Source of the DNA: Pyrrhoderma lamaoense
Taxonomy: Eukaryota > Basidiomycota > Agaricomycetes > Hymenochaetales > Hymenochaetaceae
NCBI GenBank assembly: GCA_002794735.1
Contig: NBAZ01000002.1
Location: 682,001-746,000, forward strand
Length of the DNA stretch: 64,000 nt
Direction: 5' to 3'
A program made the position numbers and the translations under genes. Below the pieces are notes generated by a model. The model searched no databases and was not told the DNA's origin. It saw nothing but the letters and a program-made list of their open reading frames with translations. Positions 37,201 through 48,641 of the stretch are shown piece after piece; positions within the stretch are counted from its first letter, which is position 1; every line of letters begins with the position of its first letter.

Positions 37201-38372
37201 CTTTTCGCAGATAGAGATTGGCGAAAGACAAAATCGCAAGGCTCATTTGGACAAATTCACCAAGCACATGTTATCTATCAGTTCTGATCTTTGATTTTTC
37301 AGTATGGTTTTTTTCTTTCTTCTTCAAGCTATGTCTTCTGGATCTTGTTGCATACATCGCATACCCGCCCTCTACATCTGACACGTTTCCCAAGCTCCAA
37401 TCTTCCATGTCCCTCTTGCATTTTCTTACGCCGTTTACGATTAACTCAATCCACAATCTGTTCTCTCATCTTTGCATTTTCATCAACTAAGTCATCCCCT
37501 ATTGGATATTCGTCCTTATTTGCAACTCTGTTTTTCCCTACATTTTGGTCATCATCAAGATACACGGACTTTAATTGTTTTTTTTTTCGTTTTTTGTGCA
37601 ATTGCGCCACCTGTTTCTCTTTCTGTTCACGGCAAATTCTTTATTACAACACATCTTATGCACTGATTACAAGTTTCGGTTATTGAAGATCAAGATTAAA
37701 TATTATCTCTTCACAGTTGATCATTTGCTACACGACTTGAAGCTATCTTTCCTTTTTTTTTCACACAATCCCCTTACCAAAAATCTTTGTACATATACAT
37801 ACCCGAACGCAAAGATGTCCCGGAAGAATGAATAAATGATGTATTACTACGATATTAGTCATAAATGTATGTATGTATTATGTAAGATTATTGTATGAGA
37901 TGACTAGACAAGATTAGCCTGAGCCGAGGGGGCGATCCGTGTGGCGGTGTCTTTCAATTATCATCACTAATACCATCTCAATTTTTTTTCATACTTTATT
38001 GACTTGTTATTCATTCACATTGCCCAGCTCCTTGCTGGCGTGGATGTTGGGCTTTACATTATGCAAGTAAAAACTATAATCATAATATAGCATACAAAGA
38101 AAGTATAGTGGGGGGGAACTAGGAGCAAAGTGAGGTGAAAAAAGACTGTTGCCACCGTAATTCGGCCTTTGCCGATTATTGGATGAAGCAAAGCTGATGA
38201 GCGAGTGAAAGAAAGGTTGTACGAGAGGCACTTCTCAAACCAAGCCCATTCACATCGTGGATGAACAGCGACCACAAGTTGTTTGCTGCAATCTGTCAGT
38301 AAGCTTCTGTCGATATCGTGACAACAGCCTCTCGTCATCGTCGTCCCCTCTCCACTGACGGTGAGCTCGACG
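37201..38372. other. intergenic, OTU gene to CNOT11 gene
   Basis: About 1.2 kb, strongly T-rich on the plus strand (37290-37760). The long open frames there are Phe/Leu/Ser-rich and look like translated pyrimidine tracts, probably 3' UTR. I support no gene. Confidence 0.45.
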
Positions 38373-40181
38373 ATGCAGACTGCCACTTACAGACCTTCAC
38401 CTGTACCGTCCCAGCTGGCCCAAACATCTACAACGGCGGACCCAGTGCGCGCCTCAGTGGCGCATCTCCTCTCTCGTGCTCATGAGATACCATGCACGGC
38501 AGCTGCCCAAGCTTTCAACCAGCTTGTACAGCCCGCAGTCCGCTTTGGCATAGCCCTAGATATACTTCTACCCGTTCTTTCTGGTCGTACTGAGGTACGT
38601 ATAACTAACTCTTTGATCGAACAAAAAAATCCCTGTATTCTTTGACATCAAAGATAATCTACGTATTAAAATTCGATATCTGCTGCTAATACTTTTCCCC
38701 TCTTTCTTTCTTTTGTTCAAATAGACACCCCGCCGTATATTGGCTGTATACATCCTTTACTTCATGTATGCGTCTCATCCAGTCACGATGAACCCTTTCC
38801 GCAGTGCGTTCGCGGAAGTATTCTTGCGAGAGCGCGAGGTTTCTCGAGTTGAGTCTGAGCGCGGAAGTGTTAGTGAGAATGAACAACTTGTCTGGGTGCT
38901 TTGGAAGGTATTGAAAGGAGATGGGGAAGATGTAAGCCGTTGCCACCATTGTATTTTACATTGATGTTTCTCACACAAATATCTAATGGGATTGCCCGGA
39001 AATTTAGCTTGGGCCTTATTCACCTACAACCTTGTCTAGATCTCCGCTTCCCCCCAAGCTTCGTGCCTCCCAATTGACTATCGACGACTCTATTACTTTG
39101 GAAGACGATGATCTGCATGATTCGTGAGTATTCTTTTTACAACGGAGTATATTATTTTAGCAAAACTTCTTTTTACTGAGTTTATGTTTAGATATAATTC
39201 CGAGAAATCCAGCTTATCACCTATTGCGACAAATGGACTTTCTTCTACGCCATCTATTTCGCGTACTCCCGTTGACACCGGAAGTGGAATGAGGGCTTCC
39301 CCTGTGGTTACCGGGGAGGAGTCCGTACGTGAACTTGTTGATCAGGGCATCCACCTCTTGCTTGCTGCTTGTCAGCGCGTCTTGACGTTATCAGAACAAA
39401 GGGTTAGTAATTTCTCGTTTCTTCGGCTTCTGAAATTGCATTTCACAAACACCTCTTCCGAAAACTCAATTTCCACGGTCATACATATTGTTTATATTAA
39501 CTATTTGTATTTTAAAATTAGATCGTCGTACTAGTTCTTCCGCATTTTGCGCCTCAAGGGGTCATTGCATTACAATCTCTACCTTCGCTTCTGAATCTTA
39601 ATCCAGCTCTGGGGCATCCGTTGATTGTATCCCTTCTTAGTACAACTGCTGGTACCACTTCTGGACCTCAGCTTCCTCGTGCAGATGTCTTGGAAGTTAT
39701 TCGTCAACTCCCACCAGTTCTTCCTTCTTTTGACATTCTTGGACGCTTATTGCGCGATCCGACATTAATTGCTTCCTCGAGCAACGACTATGATGCCAAC
39801 CAGATCAATGGAATGCCAAAAACCACCGTCGCTGATCTCATTAGAACAGAGGTTCTTGGTGGCTTTGTGCTTAATGCAATAGGCTGGGTTGAACGTAGTG
39901 AAAAGAATGCTGCTGAAGGATTCATCAATGATGACCGCGTGGCCAAAGGAGTGCAAAATGTACGCCTCAACTGAATATCTTCATATAAACCTTTCCGTTA
40001 TTAACAACATTTTGCTTCGTCTCAATAGCTCTGTCGCTTTTATAATTCACTGATTAAATTAGGCATCGTCGATCCCAAGTCAGACGTGGACTCCGCAGAG
40101 ATGGCACATTTTGCTCTTGCGCATGCCCGTTTCGAAGACGCTAACTCTCTCTACCGTGTCCTTGCCATGGGGAAATTTTGA
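38373..40181 (+). CDS. CNOT11: CCR4-NOT complex subunit 11 (CNOT11)
   Basis: Component of the CCR4-NOT deadenylase complex, which shortens mRNA poly(A) tails. Six exons keep phase: 38373-38594, 38725-38931, 39008-39123, 39192-39402, 39522-39959, 40029-40181, giving 448 residues. The N-terminal helical part contains RFGIALDILLPVLSGRTE and TPRRILAVYILYFMYASHP followed by MNPFRSAFAEVF, matching the CNOT11 region just before its conserved NPF motif. The C-terminal DUF2363 part has LEVIRQLPPVLPSFDILGRL, LIRTEVLGGFVLNAIGW, NLCRFYNSLIKLGIVD and the final HARFEDANSLYRVLAMGKF. An acidic-to-Ser/Thr linker joins the two halves. The ATG at 38373 follows a short CT-rich leader. No breaks; a housekeeping gene. 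Confidence 0.88.
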
Positions 40182-42149
40182 CTGTACATGAATGTCTTGC
40201 TTGGAGTCTACTGTGGTGGAAACACACGTTTGATATACCCGCTTTTTCGTGATCTCAGAAGCACATCGTCGGTTTCTCGATCCTCTACATCTTGATTGTT
40301 TGGATCTTATATATAGGTCTTTTTGGTCTCAGTCTTGCCTAATTTTACATCTCCCTGCTTGCACTTATATGCTTTGCTCAACACCACTCTTTTTTCAAAA
40401 TATGTTCCTCATGCAATGCCTTACAACCCATGAAGTACATACTCCTTACAAGATCTTTTTTCTTACCATCCTTTTTCTCATAGATGAACTCCTCATTGTG
40501 AATTATCTGCTCTGTTTATTGGTTCGATACTCTGCCACCATTCAGCTGCTGTCGTATCGTATCTGGATATATTTTTTTCAAAAAAACCAAGAATAACGAT
40601 TTATTTTTCCCCTCCCCTTTTCATTATGGGAGTTCTTACAAGTAAAAACATTTTTTTTCTTTTGTTTACTATACCTTTCTCGGTTGACGTCTTGACGTCT
40701 TTCTTTCTGACGCGGTTGGATCTTTCTTTTCTGCTTTCGTATCAAGCAAGTACTTCAATCGCTCGTTGGGTGGTTACTTCGTTATGTCTTCATATCACAT
40801 TGAAGGGCCTTTTAATCTCTTTCCCAGTCTGTTCTCTCACTTCTATGACTCGATCGACTCTACCTAGCTTGTTGGGTGGGGTTTTAATTACTCAATATGC
40901 GGGAGAAGGGGGAAGGGACCTTCGCTTATGCGAAGTCGTTTTCTCTCTCTTTTATCTGTCTTTTATGCCTTCTTCAGTACCTTGTATGAAGTTCTCTTAT
41001 ATGGCCGATTGAATCAATTCTATGCTCATCAAATACTTTTCTTATTTATTCTTTTATTCTAATCAAATTCTTGATTGATCGAATTGTGGTTGCTTTTAGT
41101 TGTGTTTCTTCTTTTTTCTTCCACATTTTATACAATCACTTAGATGGGAAAACAGGCTCGCTGTCATTCTGTAGCTAAGCTGGCGTGGTGTGCGGTGTGC
41201 GATTTTGGTTGTGTGATGGTTCATAAATGTAGATATGGGCTGTAGATGTGAATGCGAAGGGACTTTCTCATTCTCATCATTTTCATAGGACTTTTTTCAG
41301 CACATGCTCTACCCCCTGCCGGTTGCCGTTGTGTTTGTTTGTATAAGGATTATCATCCAATGTATATGTACTCGTTGTAAAAAAACCTTTCAAAACGAAT
41401 AAAGCAAAAACTTTTGTATAGTCCCTTCATACTGTGACTTCGTCGTCAAAATAAAGAGTGATTTGGAGATTTACAGTCATCTGACATCAACACCAACTTC
41501 TAGAAGCTATTTGAGTGCTAAAGTTAACCTTTTCCTGATCCTCTCTCTTCACTCAATTTACTCTTGGCCCTTCTACTAAGTTAACTTTGTTACACGCCGG
41601 TTCTATATCTGTCTAAAACTAGAAAAAAGTATACATGCTTCATACGGAAACATACGTAAGATTGTGACCTATGATTTTCAAGTTGATCATATAGACCTGG
41701 ATTTGTATATAGAATAACTAGGGTCTAACTTTCGCCTAAATATTGAAGTGATGCACTGACAATTGTGAAAGGCTTTTTAGGACTACTTCATTATATTACA
41801 TAGGCTTACACATTTGAATAACGCATTGGGGGCGACTACCTAAAAAGATTAACTTTCCTCAGATTTTCGTGGTATGTTTTCACGGCCTGAAAACAATCAG
41901 AAGTACTGCTCAGTAAGATTATGGAGACTGTTCTGGAGAATACCTGATACGCCTATGTATATGTATGGATCAATGGTGGGCTGACAGCCTACGGCCAGTT
42001 TATTGAATAGAGGAACTGTCAAAGACGAAAGGGTCTCTTTTCCCTGTCAGGTACCCATCTCTGACACTGGACCTTTGAAGGATGTATCGCAATTACCTTT
42101 CATGAAAGAGGTTAAGAAAGAGGTAGAGGAAAACCGTTCGGTAGTGAGT
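40182..42149. other. T-rich stretch without supported genes
   Basis: From 40240 to 41140 the plus strand is pyrimidine-rich, producing open frames that look like membrane proteins but have no conserved motif and follow directly after the CNOT11 stop, so they are probably UTR-derived. From 41450 to 42150 I see only short frames. No repeat was noted. Confidence 0.45.
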
Positions 42150-42430
42150 AGAGGATACAACGTACTACATACGAGGAAGAATAACATGAGATGTAAATAG
42201 GCAGAGGCCGAACCAGAGAAATTGTCTTATTGGTATCCCAAACTCTAAGTAATGAGGAACACGAATAGGAAGAAGGAAGATCCTACTTCAAGAATGGATG
42301 CAGCGTTTTCTAATGAACGCTATTGGCCCATTCGCTTCCAAAGGAGTTAACAAAACTTAAGACGCTCGACAAACCTTGATTAATGAGGGAAAATGTCCCA
42401 GAGTGGAAAACGAGAAAATTCGACGTGATG
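42150..42430. repeat. diverged direct repeat X (partner at 49056-49320)
   Basis: Starting from CGTACTAC.TACGAG, about 250 bp at this place align loosely in the same orientation with 49056-49320, through ACCAGAGA..TTGTCTT, GGAACACGAATAGGAAGAAGG and TTCTAATGA. Each lies upstream of an A-type kinase locus (A, and relic E). The similarity is patchy but collinear. It fits a tandem duplication of a larger unit, not a mobile element. Confidence 0.4.
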
Positions 42431-43152
42431 TGTATGGTTCATGGTATCATTGAAACTCCTCTTCACAACTCACTTTATGACCTTACTTCCTTTGCATGTC
42501 TCAATCATACTCGGAATTAACACATAACTACTCACTGATTTGATACAATATTGATCAATGTGCGTTGATAACTCTAAAATAATATGCTGCTTGCGTAACT
42601 TTCACAAGTCCAGTTTTACAAAAAAGTACACATGAAGATTGATAATCATACTATAAGAAGGGACAGAAGCTATTACGACCCATAACCCAGCCACATGGTA
42701 CCATACTGTCTTGATTATGGTGTGCCTCTTGGTTCTGATTCATCCACTCGATAGTGGGGGAACCATTTCATGAGTTGGTCTGAATATTGTTTTTGGAATT
42801 TATTCCTTCTCGGATTCGATGAGGATTCTTTAGCCAATATTCACCGCTCCTTTCGACCGAGTCGTCTAGCATAGTAGCATGATTAACAGTCAACGGAAGT
42901 ATGCTTGTCTTAGAGTCTCAGACTCAAATATCTGCCAGTATCCATCTGATTTTTAAACAATGCATGGAGCAGCTATCGTTTCACTTTTGACTTTGGGTTG
43001 CAGACAGATTCACGTGACATTCACGTGTTACATTTCCCGTTTAATTCAGCGAAACGATTTCAGACGCGTAGGCATCAGAGCATTGGCAGTGGACTTCTGA
43101 ATTCTTCTTGTGACTTCACGTACCTGAGTTATATTTTGAATCAGGCTGCCAC

Positions 43153-45183
43153 ATGCTTCCAGAATACGAAGCCCCTTTCGATAACTTGTTGTCGCAAATT
43201 ATACCTGAACATGCCCTTTTAGACCGCAGTGGTCGAATGGTCACCCCACATGAGATGGTGAATAAACTAGAAAACCTAGTTGAAAATGGTCGTTGGATTG
43301 ACTGGCCAGAGAATACTCGCCCTGGGACAGAGCACGATGTCTCAAAGGCTCTGAACAGACTTGCCCATGCGGTCAGTGAGAGATGTGAAATCAATTTAAC
43401 AAGGAAGTACAACACAATATGTGAGAAGACAGAAGACTCCAAACAGCTCACCTATCTCGTGATCGGTCCAGATTCATCTTCAATGGAAATCGCCTTTGAA
43501 CCCGAGCTTATATCGAACGGACCCGAAATGCCAGAGGATGTTTCCTTGACAAAGGTTCAGAAAGCTGGAGGCGGATGGAATGAGGGGTGTAAAACAAAAG
43601 AGGAATCTTCTCATGTAGACGAAAGAACATGGAAGACAGCCATGATTATTGGGAAAATTGTATCAACCGATATACACGAAGGTGAAGCAGCTATCACCAA
43701 CCTGGTCGACTGTGTTCAGGAAGTATTTGCTACACAAGATAACCGTTTATGGTTGGTTACCTGGACACTCACTAACGTGGATCTTGTCGTGTATGTATTT
43801 GATCGCTCTGGTGTAATAGTGACGGAGAAGATCAACATTGATGAGCGAAAGGAGGTATTCCTGAGATTCGTTGTTGGTGTGCTGTTCGTCGACGAGAAAT
43901 ATCTAGGATATGATCCAACAATCAAGATAAAAGATGGAAAGCGTTATATAACCGTCAAACAGTTCGACGACACGCATACGGAATTAGAGATCGTTTTAAC
44001 CATATTCCGTAACAAGGCATTCAAGGAAGAGGAACGACAGTGTGGTACGTTGTTGGACATCTCAAATATGAGAAGGACAAGGAAGGCAGTACACGACGGG
44101 GGTATATTGTGAAAGATAACTGGGTGGATATGAGCAATATGACCAAGGAATATGTTATACTCGAGAAACTGAGGGGATTCAGGAATACGCCATATATGTG
44201 TACTCACGAAGACATGGGTGGATGCACCGATTATTTTCGACAGGGAGGGGTTGCTATATACGAGGATGCTAAAATCGTTTCCCGTGAACACGATCGAGTT
44301 GTCCTGGTACTGTGGGACAGCCTATCACCGATTTCAAGTCTTCAAAGGAATTAATACTCTCTTTTATGAACATATTTCTTGGTAAGGTGCAATCGCATAC
44401 TCATAGACTAATCAGCTAACGGATCATACAGCGATCATTGACTTGAAGACTGTGAAAAACATCCTACACCGTGATATCAGTGTAAACAATCTGTTGCTTA
44501 TTGATATGGGAAATGGTAAGAGAGATGGGTGTCTTATTGACTTTGACTACTCTGTGGATCTCTCGGACGAGAACACGCGCGGATCTCTCACCAAGAGATC
44601 GGTGAGTCTAATGAATATTATACACTTTCTATATGTACTGACGAGAACTCAGGGGACTGTCCCTTTTATGGCAATCGAGGTGTTGAGGAACCGAAAGGAT
44701 TTCACACACGATTACTATCATGATATTGAATCGGCTTTTTATGTGCTGATATGGATCTGTCTTGGGCGCAGCCATGAATGGTTCAAAAAGCGAGGAAAGA
44801 AGGACGCCTCACAAAATAAGGCGCCAAATTCTGCAATACTGAAAGATTGGGATCCTAAAATTATCGACCAAAGGGTACTGAACTTAGTTGCAAAATATAA
44901 GGTATGCTGCCTTAGTGCCCCGCATGAATTTAAAATGCAAGTACTAGACTTGCTTGCTCCGGAACTTGATGACATTAAGGACTACTTGGAAAACCTACGA
45001 AATTTCATCTCCAAGCCTGGAATTGGGGTATATTCAAGACAACGAGATCCCATGGTGGATCGGGAAGAAGTTTGTAGAATACACGAGGAAGCGTTCCTCA
45101 AGGTAGCATCGAAAGGGTCAAGTCAGGACTCGGACAAATCTGTTGATAAAGATACCGCCGATTTAGCATCTGACTCAAAATAA
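43153..45183 (+). pseudogene. FunK1-type kinase copy A, broken by two single-base losses
   Basis: Fungal FunK1-family protein kinase (HRD-type Ser/Thr/Tyr kinase fold; substrates unknown). Exons correspond to those of copy B, with introns near 44382-44431 and 44602-44652. Kinase signs: GRGTTVWYV loop, YIVKDNW, LEKLRGFRNTPYMCTHED, HRDISVNN, DFDYSVDL and GTVPFMAIEVL. The N-terminal module has IIGKIVS where C and D have the Glu-Val-Lys motif. The frame breaks twice, each time where a paralogue has one more G: at 44016-44017 (GG against GGG in B) and near 44308-44309 (GG against GGG in D). The C-terminus stops early after DTADLASDSK, and the downstream sequence resembles relic E instead of the Ser-rich and basic tail of B and D. 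Either a young pseudogene or partly a sequencing artefact; the early stop would remain. Confidence 0.8.
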
Positions 45184-46323
45184 GGGATGTCTGATAATCT
45201 TGTCGGACAATTCTTACAATAGTGGCGAAAAACAGACTTCTGGTGATTAAGGTCCTGTGTTGACCTCCAACGTGTACGCAGAACACATACCTATGCATGA
45301 TTTAGAGGAACTACCCTTCAAACAAGCTTGAATCACAGGAGGACGAACAACGTCACTGGTAATTGCAGAGACGAGAAAGCAGAGAGAATGTGACGATTTT
45401 AACGATTATCAAGATCTTGGCTGTGGATCACGCTCATCTTTTTCCCCATTTTTTCATTTCATCGTTGCTTTGTTCACTCATATTATATAACTCGTACTCC
45501 TCTTTGCCTCTAGAATATATTCCACTCTTGGTAGATCTAGTTGTTTTCCACATGTATGATTATCGTCGCTCTATGTTTTCTCTGTTGTAGATTCGTCACT
45601 GTAAAATAGGTGCATATAATGTTTAGAAGCAATATCTAGCAATTATTTTGACAATTTATCTATCGTTCATCTCGGGAGGATGTAGATAAGTGAATATCCG
45701 TAAATAGCGGGTAAGGAAGGCCAAATAATTCATGGACTGATATGTTACCTGATTATGGCTTGCCCATTAGGACCGGCGGAGATTCTTCAATAGTCATACA
45801 GCGGACCTTTTTGTCAGTGCAACTTCATATAGAGGGTTATACTCAAATCTCAGCACCCAACACATGGCTTCCAATTGTACCATAATCGATGGGGTAGTTT
45901 TCGTCATGAGATCTTGAGAGTATGAAATATAAAGAGGAGTAAAGGAGCCAATGTGTGCGAAAGAATTCGCAATATAATAGTAGGTATGTGGAGCTGAGAA
46001 ACTGGTTTAATCTTACAAGAATGAGTATATGCTCTTAAGAGCATGATGAAAGACATGAAGTCCATATAATATATAGTGAGAGTAAAATAAACATTGTAAC
46101 TATTATTGTAGCGCAACTATCGCGGACAGAAACAAGAAAACATTGATCAATATACATGCAATAAACAACGAAAGCAAGATTGGGTTCCATCCTAGAAAGC
46201 AGATGATAGCAGGACTGAATGTTACACGAACAAAACAAAAAACAGAGATTACTATGAAAAATATCACGGATAAATATTGAAATCTATCCCATAGTCAAGA
46301 AATTGAAGTGCATCTGAATAAGT
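45184..46323. other. spacer between tail-to-tail kinases A and B
   Basis: About 45184-45600 aligns with 51260-51720 downstream of relic E (for example GAATCACAGGA..ACGAAC.ACGTC and TATGATTATCGTCGCTCTATGTT). About 45630-45720 aligns loosely with 51750-51850 (GTGAATATCCGT). About 46046-46323 is the conserved 3' flank of copy B. It holds no gene of its own. Confidence 0.6.
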
Positions 46324-48641
46324 CTATATTTCGTGACTTCCCTTCTGCTTTTTCGATTCCAAAGATACAAAGTTTCCTGGCCCACCACTAGGACGCTGTT
46401 TGCGCTTCGATCCTGTTTGAGGGACAGATACAACTGATCCCTCTGAAGTCCGTAAAGACGTTGGTTCTGACGAAGATCCTCCCTCGGAGACATCGGGTGT
46501 CGATATGGGTCCGGAATCATTCGAAGAATACTCATCGCTAGTATTATTGTCCTGTCCTGTAGAGGGTGTTGTATTGAAACTCAATGGTCTCTCCTCAGAA
46601 CCATCAGTGATGCCTTGCGAGTCAGATGCTAAATCGGCGGTGTCTTCGATAGCAGATTCGTCAGAGTGTCGCCCTGTTTCTTTCTCTTCTATTTTGTGGA
46701 ACGCTTCCTCATGTATTCTACAGATTTCCTCTCGGTCTGCCATGGGATCTCGTTGGCTTGAAAATACCCCAGTTCCAGGCTTGAAGATAAATTTTCGTAA
46801 GTTCTCCAAATAGTTCTTAATGTCATCGAATTCCGGAGTAAGCAAGTCTAGTACTTGCGATTTAAACATGTATATAACACCGAGGCATCCTGCCTTCATC
46901 TGAGCAACTTGATTCAGTGCTCTCTTGTTGATAACCGTAGGATCCCAAGTCATCAGAATTGTATCATCTTGCTCATTTTGTGAGTCGTCCTTCTTTCCTC
47001 GCTTATTGATCCGACCCAAACTGCGCTCAAGACAGATCCATATCAACACATAAAATGCTGATTCAATATCATGATAGTAATCGTGCACGAAATCCTTCTC
47101 GTTCATCAACACCTCGATTGCCATGAAAGGAACCGTTCCCTGAGTTATCGTCGGTAAATAAAGACAGAGAATAATATTCGATACACTCACCGATCTCTTG
47201 GTGAGAGATTCGTGTGTGTTCTCGTCTGAGAGATCCACAGAGTAGTCGAAGTCAATCAGACACCCATCTCTCTCATCGTTTCCTATGTCAATAAGCATCA
47301 GATTGTTCACACTGATATCACGGTGTAGGATGTTTTTCACAATCTTCAAGTCAGTGATCGCTTTGTGGTTCGTTAGTTGACTAGTCTATGAGTATGCGAT
47401 TGCACCTTACCAAGAAATATGTTCATAAAAGAGAGAATTAGTTCTTTCGAAGACTTGAAATTGATGATTGGCTGTCCCACAGTACTCATGACAACTCGAT
47501 GATGTTCACGGGAAACGATTTTAGCATCCTCGTATATAGCAACCCCTCCCTGTCGAAAATAATCGGTGCATCCACCCATGTCTTCGTGAGTACACATATA
47601 TGGCGTATTCCTGAATCCCCTCAGTTTCTCGAGTATAACATATTCCTTGGTCATATTGCTCATATCCACCCAGTTATCTTTCACAATATACCCCCGTCGT
47701 GTACTGCCTTCCTTGTCCTTCTCATATTTGAGATGTCCAACAACGTACCACACTGTCGTTCCTCTTCCTTGAATGCCCTTGTTACGGAATATGGTTAAAA
47801 CGATCTCTAATTCCGTATGCGTGTCGTCGAACTGTTTGACGGTTATATAACGCTTTCCATCTTTTATCTTGATTGTTGGATCATATCCTAGATATTTCTC
47901 GTCGACGAACAGCACACCAACAACGAATCTCAGGAATACCTCCTTTCGCTCATCAATGTTGATCTTCTCCGTCACTATTACACCAGAGCGATCAAATACA
48001 TACACGACAAGATCCACGTTAGTGAGTGTCCAGGTAACCAACCATAAACGGTTATCTTGTGTAGCAAATACTTCCTGAACACAGTCGACCAGGTTGGTGA
48101 TAGCTGCTTCATCTTCGTGTATATCGGTTGATACAATTTTCCCAATAATCATGGCTGTCTTCCATATTCTTTCGTCTACACGAGAAGATTCCTCTTTTGT
48201 TTTACACCCCTCATTCCATCCGCCTCCAGCTTTCTGAACCTTTGTTGAGGAAACATCTTCTGGCATTTCGGGTCCGTTAGACATAAGCTCGGGTTTAAAG
48301 GCGATCTCCATTGAAGATGAATCTGGACCAATCACGAGATAGGTGAGCTGTTTGGAGTCTTCTGTCTTCTCACATATTGTGCTGTACTTCCTTATTAAAT
48401 TCATATCACATCTCTCACTGACCGCCTGGGCAAGTCTGTTCAGAGCCTTTGAGACATCGTGCTCTATCCCAGGGCGAGTATTCTCTGGCCAGTCAATCCA
48501 ACGACCATTTTCAACTAGGTTTTCTAGTTTATTCACCATCTCATGTGGGGTGACCATTCGACCACTGCGGTCTAAAAGGGCATGTTCAGGTATAATTTGC
48601 GACAACAATTTATCGAAAGGGGCTTCGTATTCTGGAAGCAT
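46324..48641 (-). CDS. FunK1-type kinase copy B, intact frame
   Basis: Three exons in phase: 47411-48641, 47191-47360, 46324-47139, giving 738 residues. Residues 1 to about 290 form the family's N-terminal module; here the nuclease-like signature is lost (GKIV at 167-170 where C and D have GEVK). The kinase domain has GRGTTVWYVVGHL, YIVKDNW (beta-3 Lys), LEKLRGFRNTPYMCTHEDMG, HRDISVNN (catalytic loop), LIDFDYSVDL (DFD in place of DFG, metal-binding Asp kept) and GTVPFMAIEVL. A Ser/Thr/acidic tail follows, then a basic end (SKRKQRPSGGPGN, ESKKQK) that could be a nuclear localisation signal. Compared with D it lacks the 190-residue Ser-rich extension. The 5' half matches A, while the tail and about 280 bp of 3' flank match D, so the gene is a mosaic. 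Kinase activity is plausible; biological role unknown. Confidence 0.83.

Noticed and set aside
40249..41012. Open frames resembling multi-span membrane proteins after CNOT11
   Set aside because: They come from T-rich DNA that gives Phe/Leu/Ser by composition, lack conserved motifs and directly follow the CNOT11 stop.
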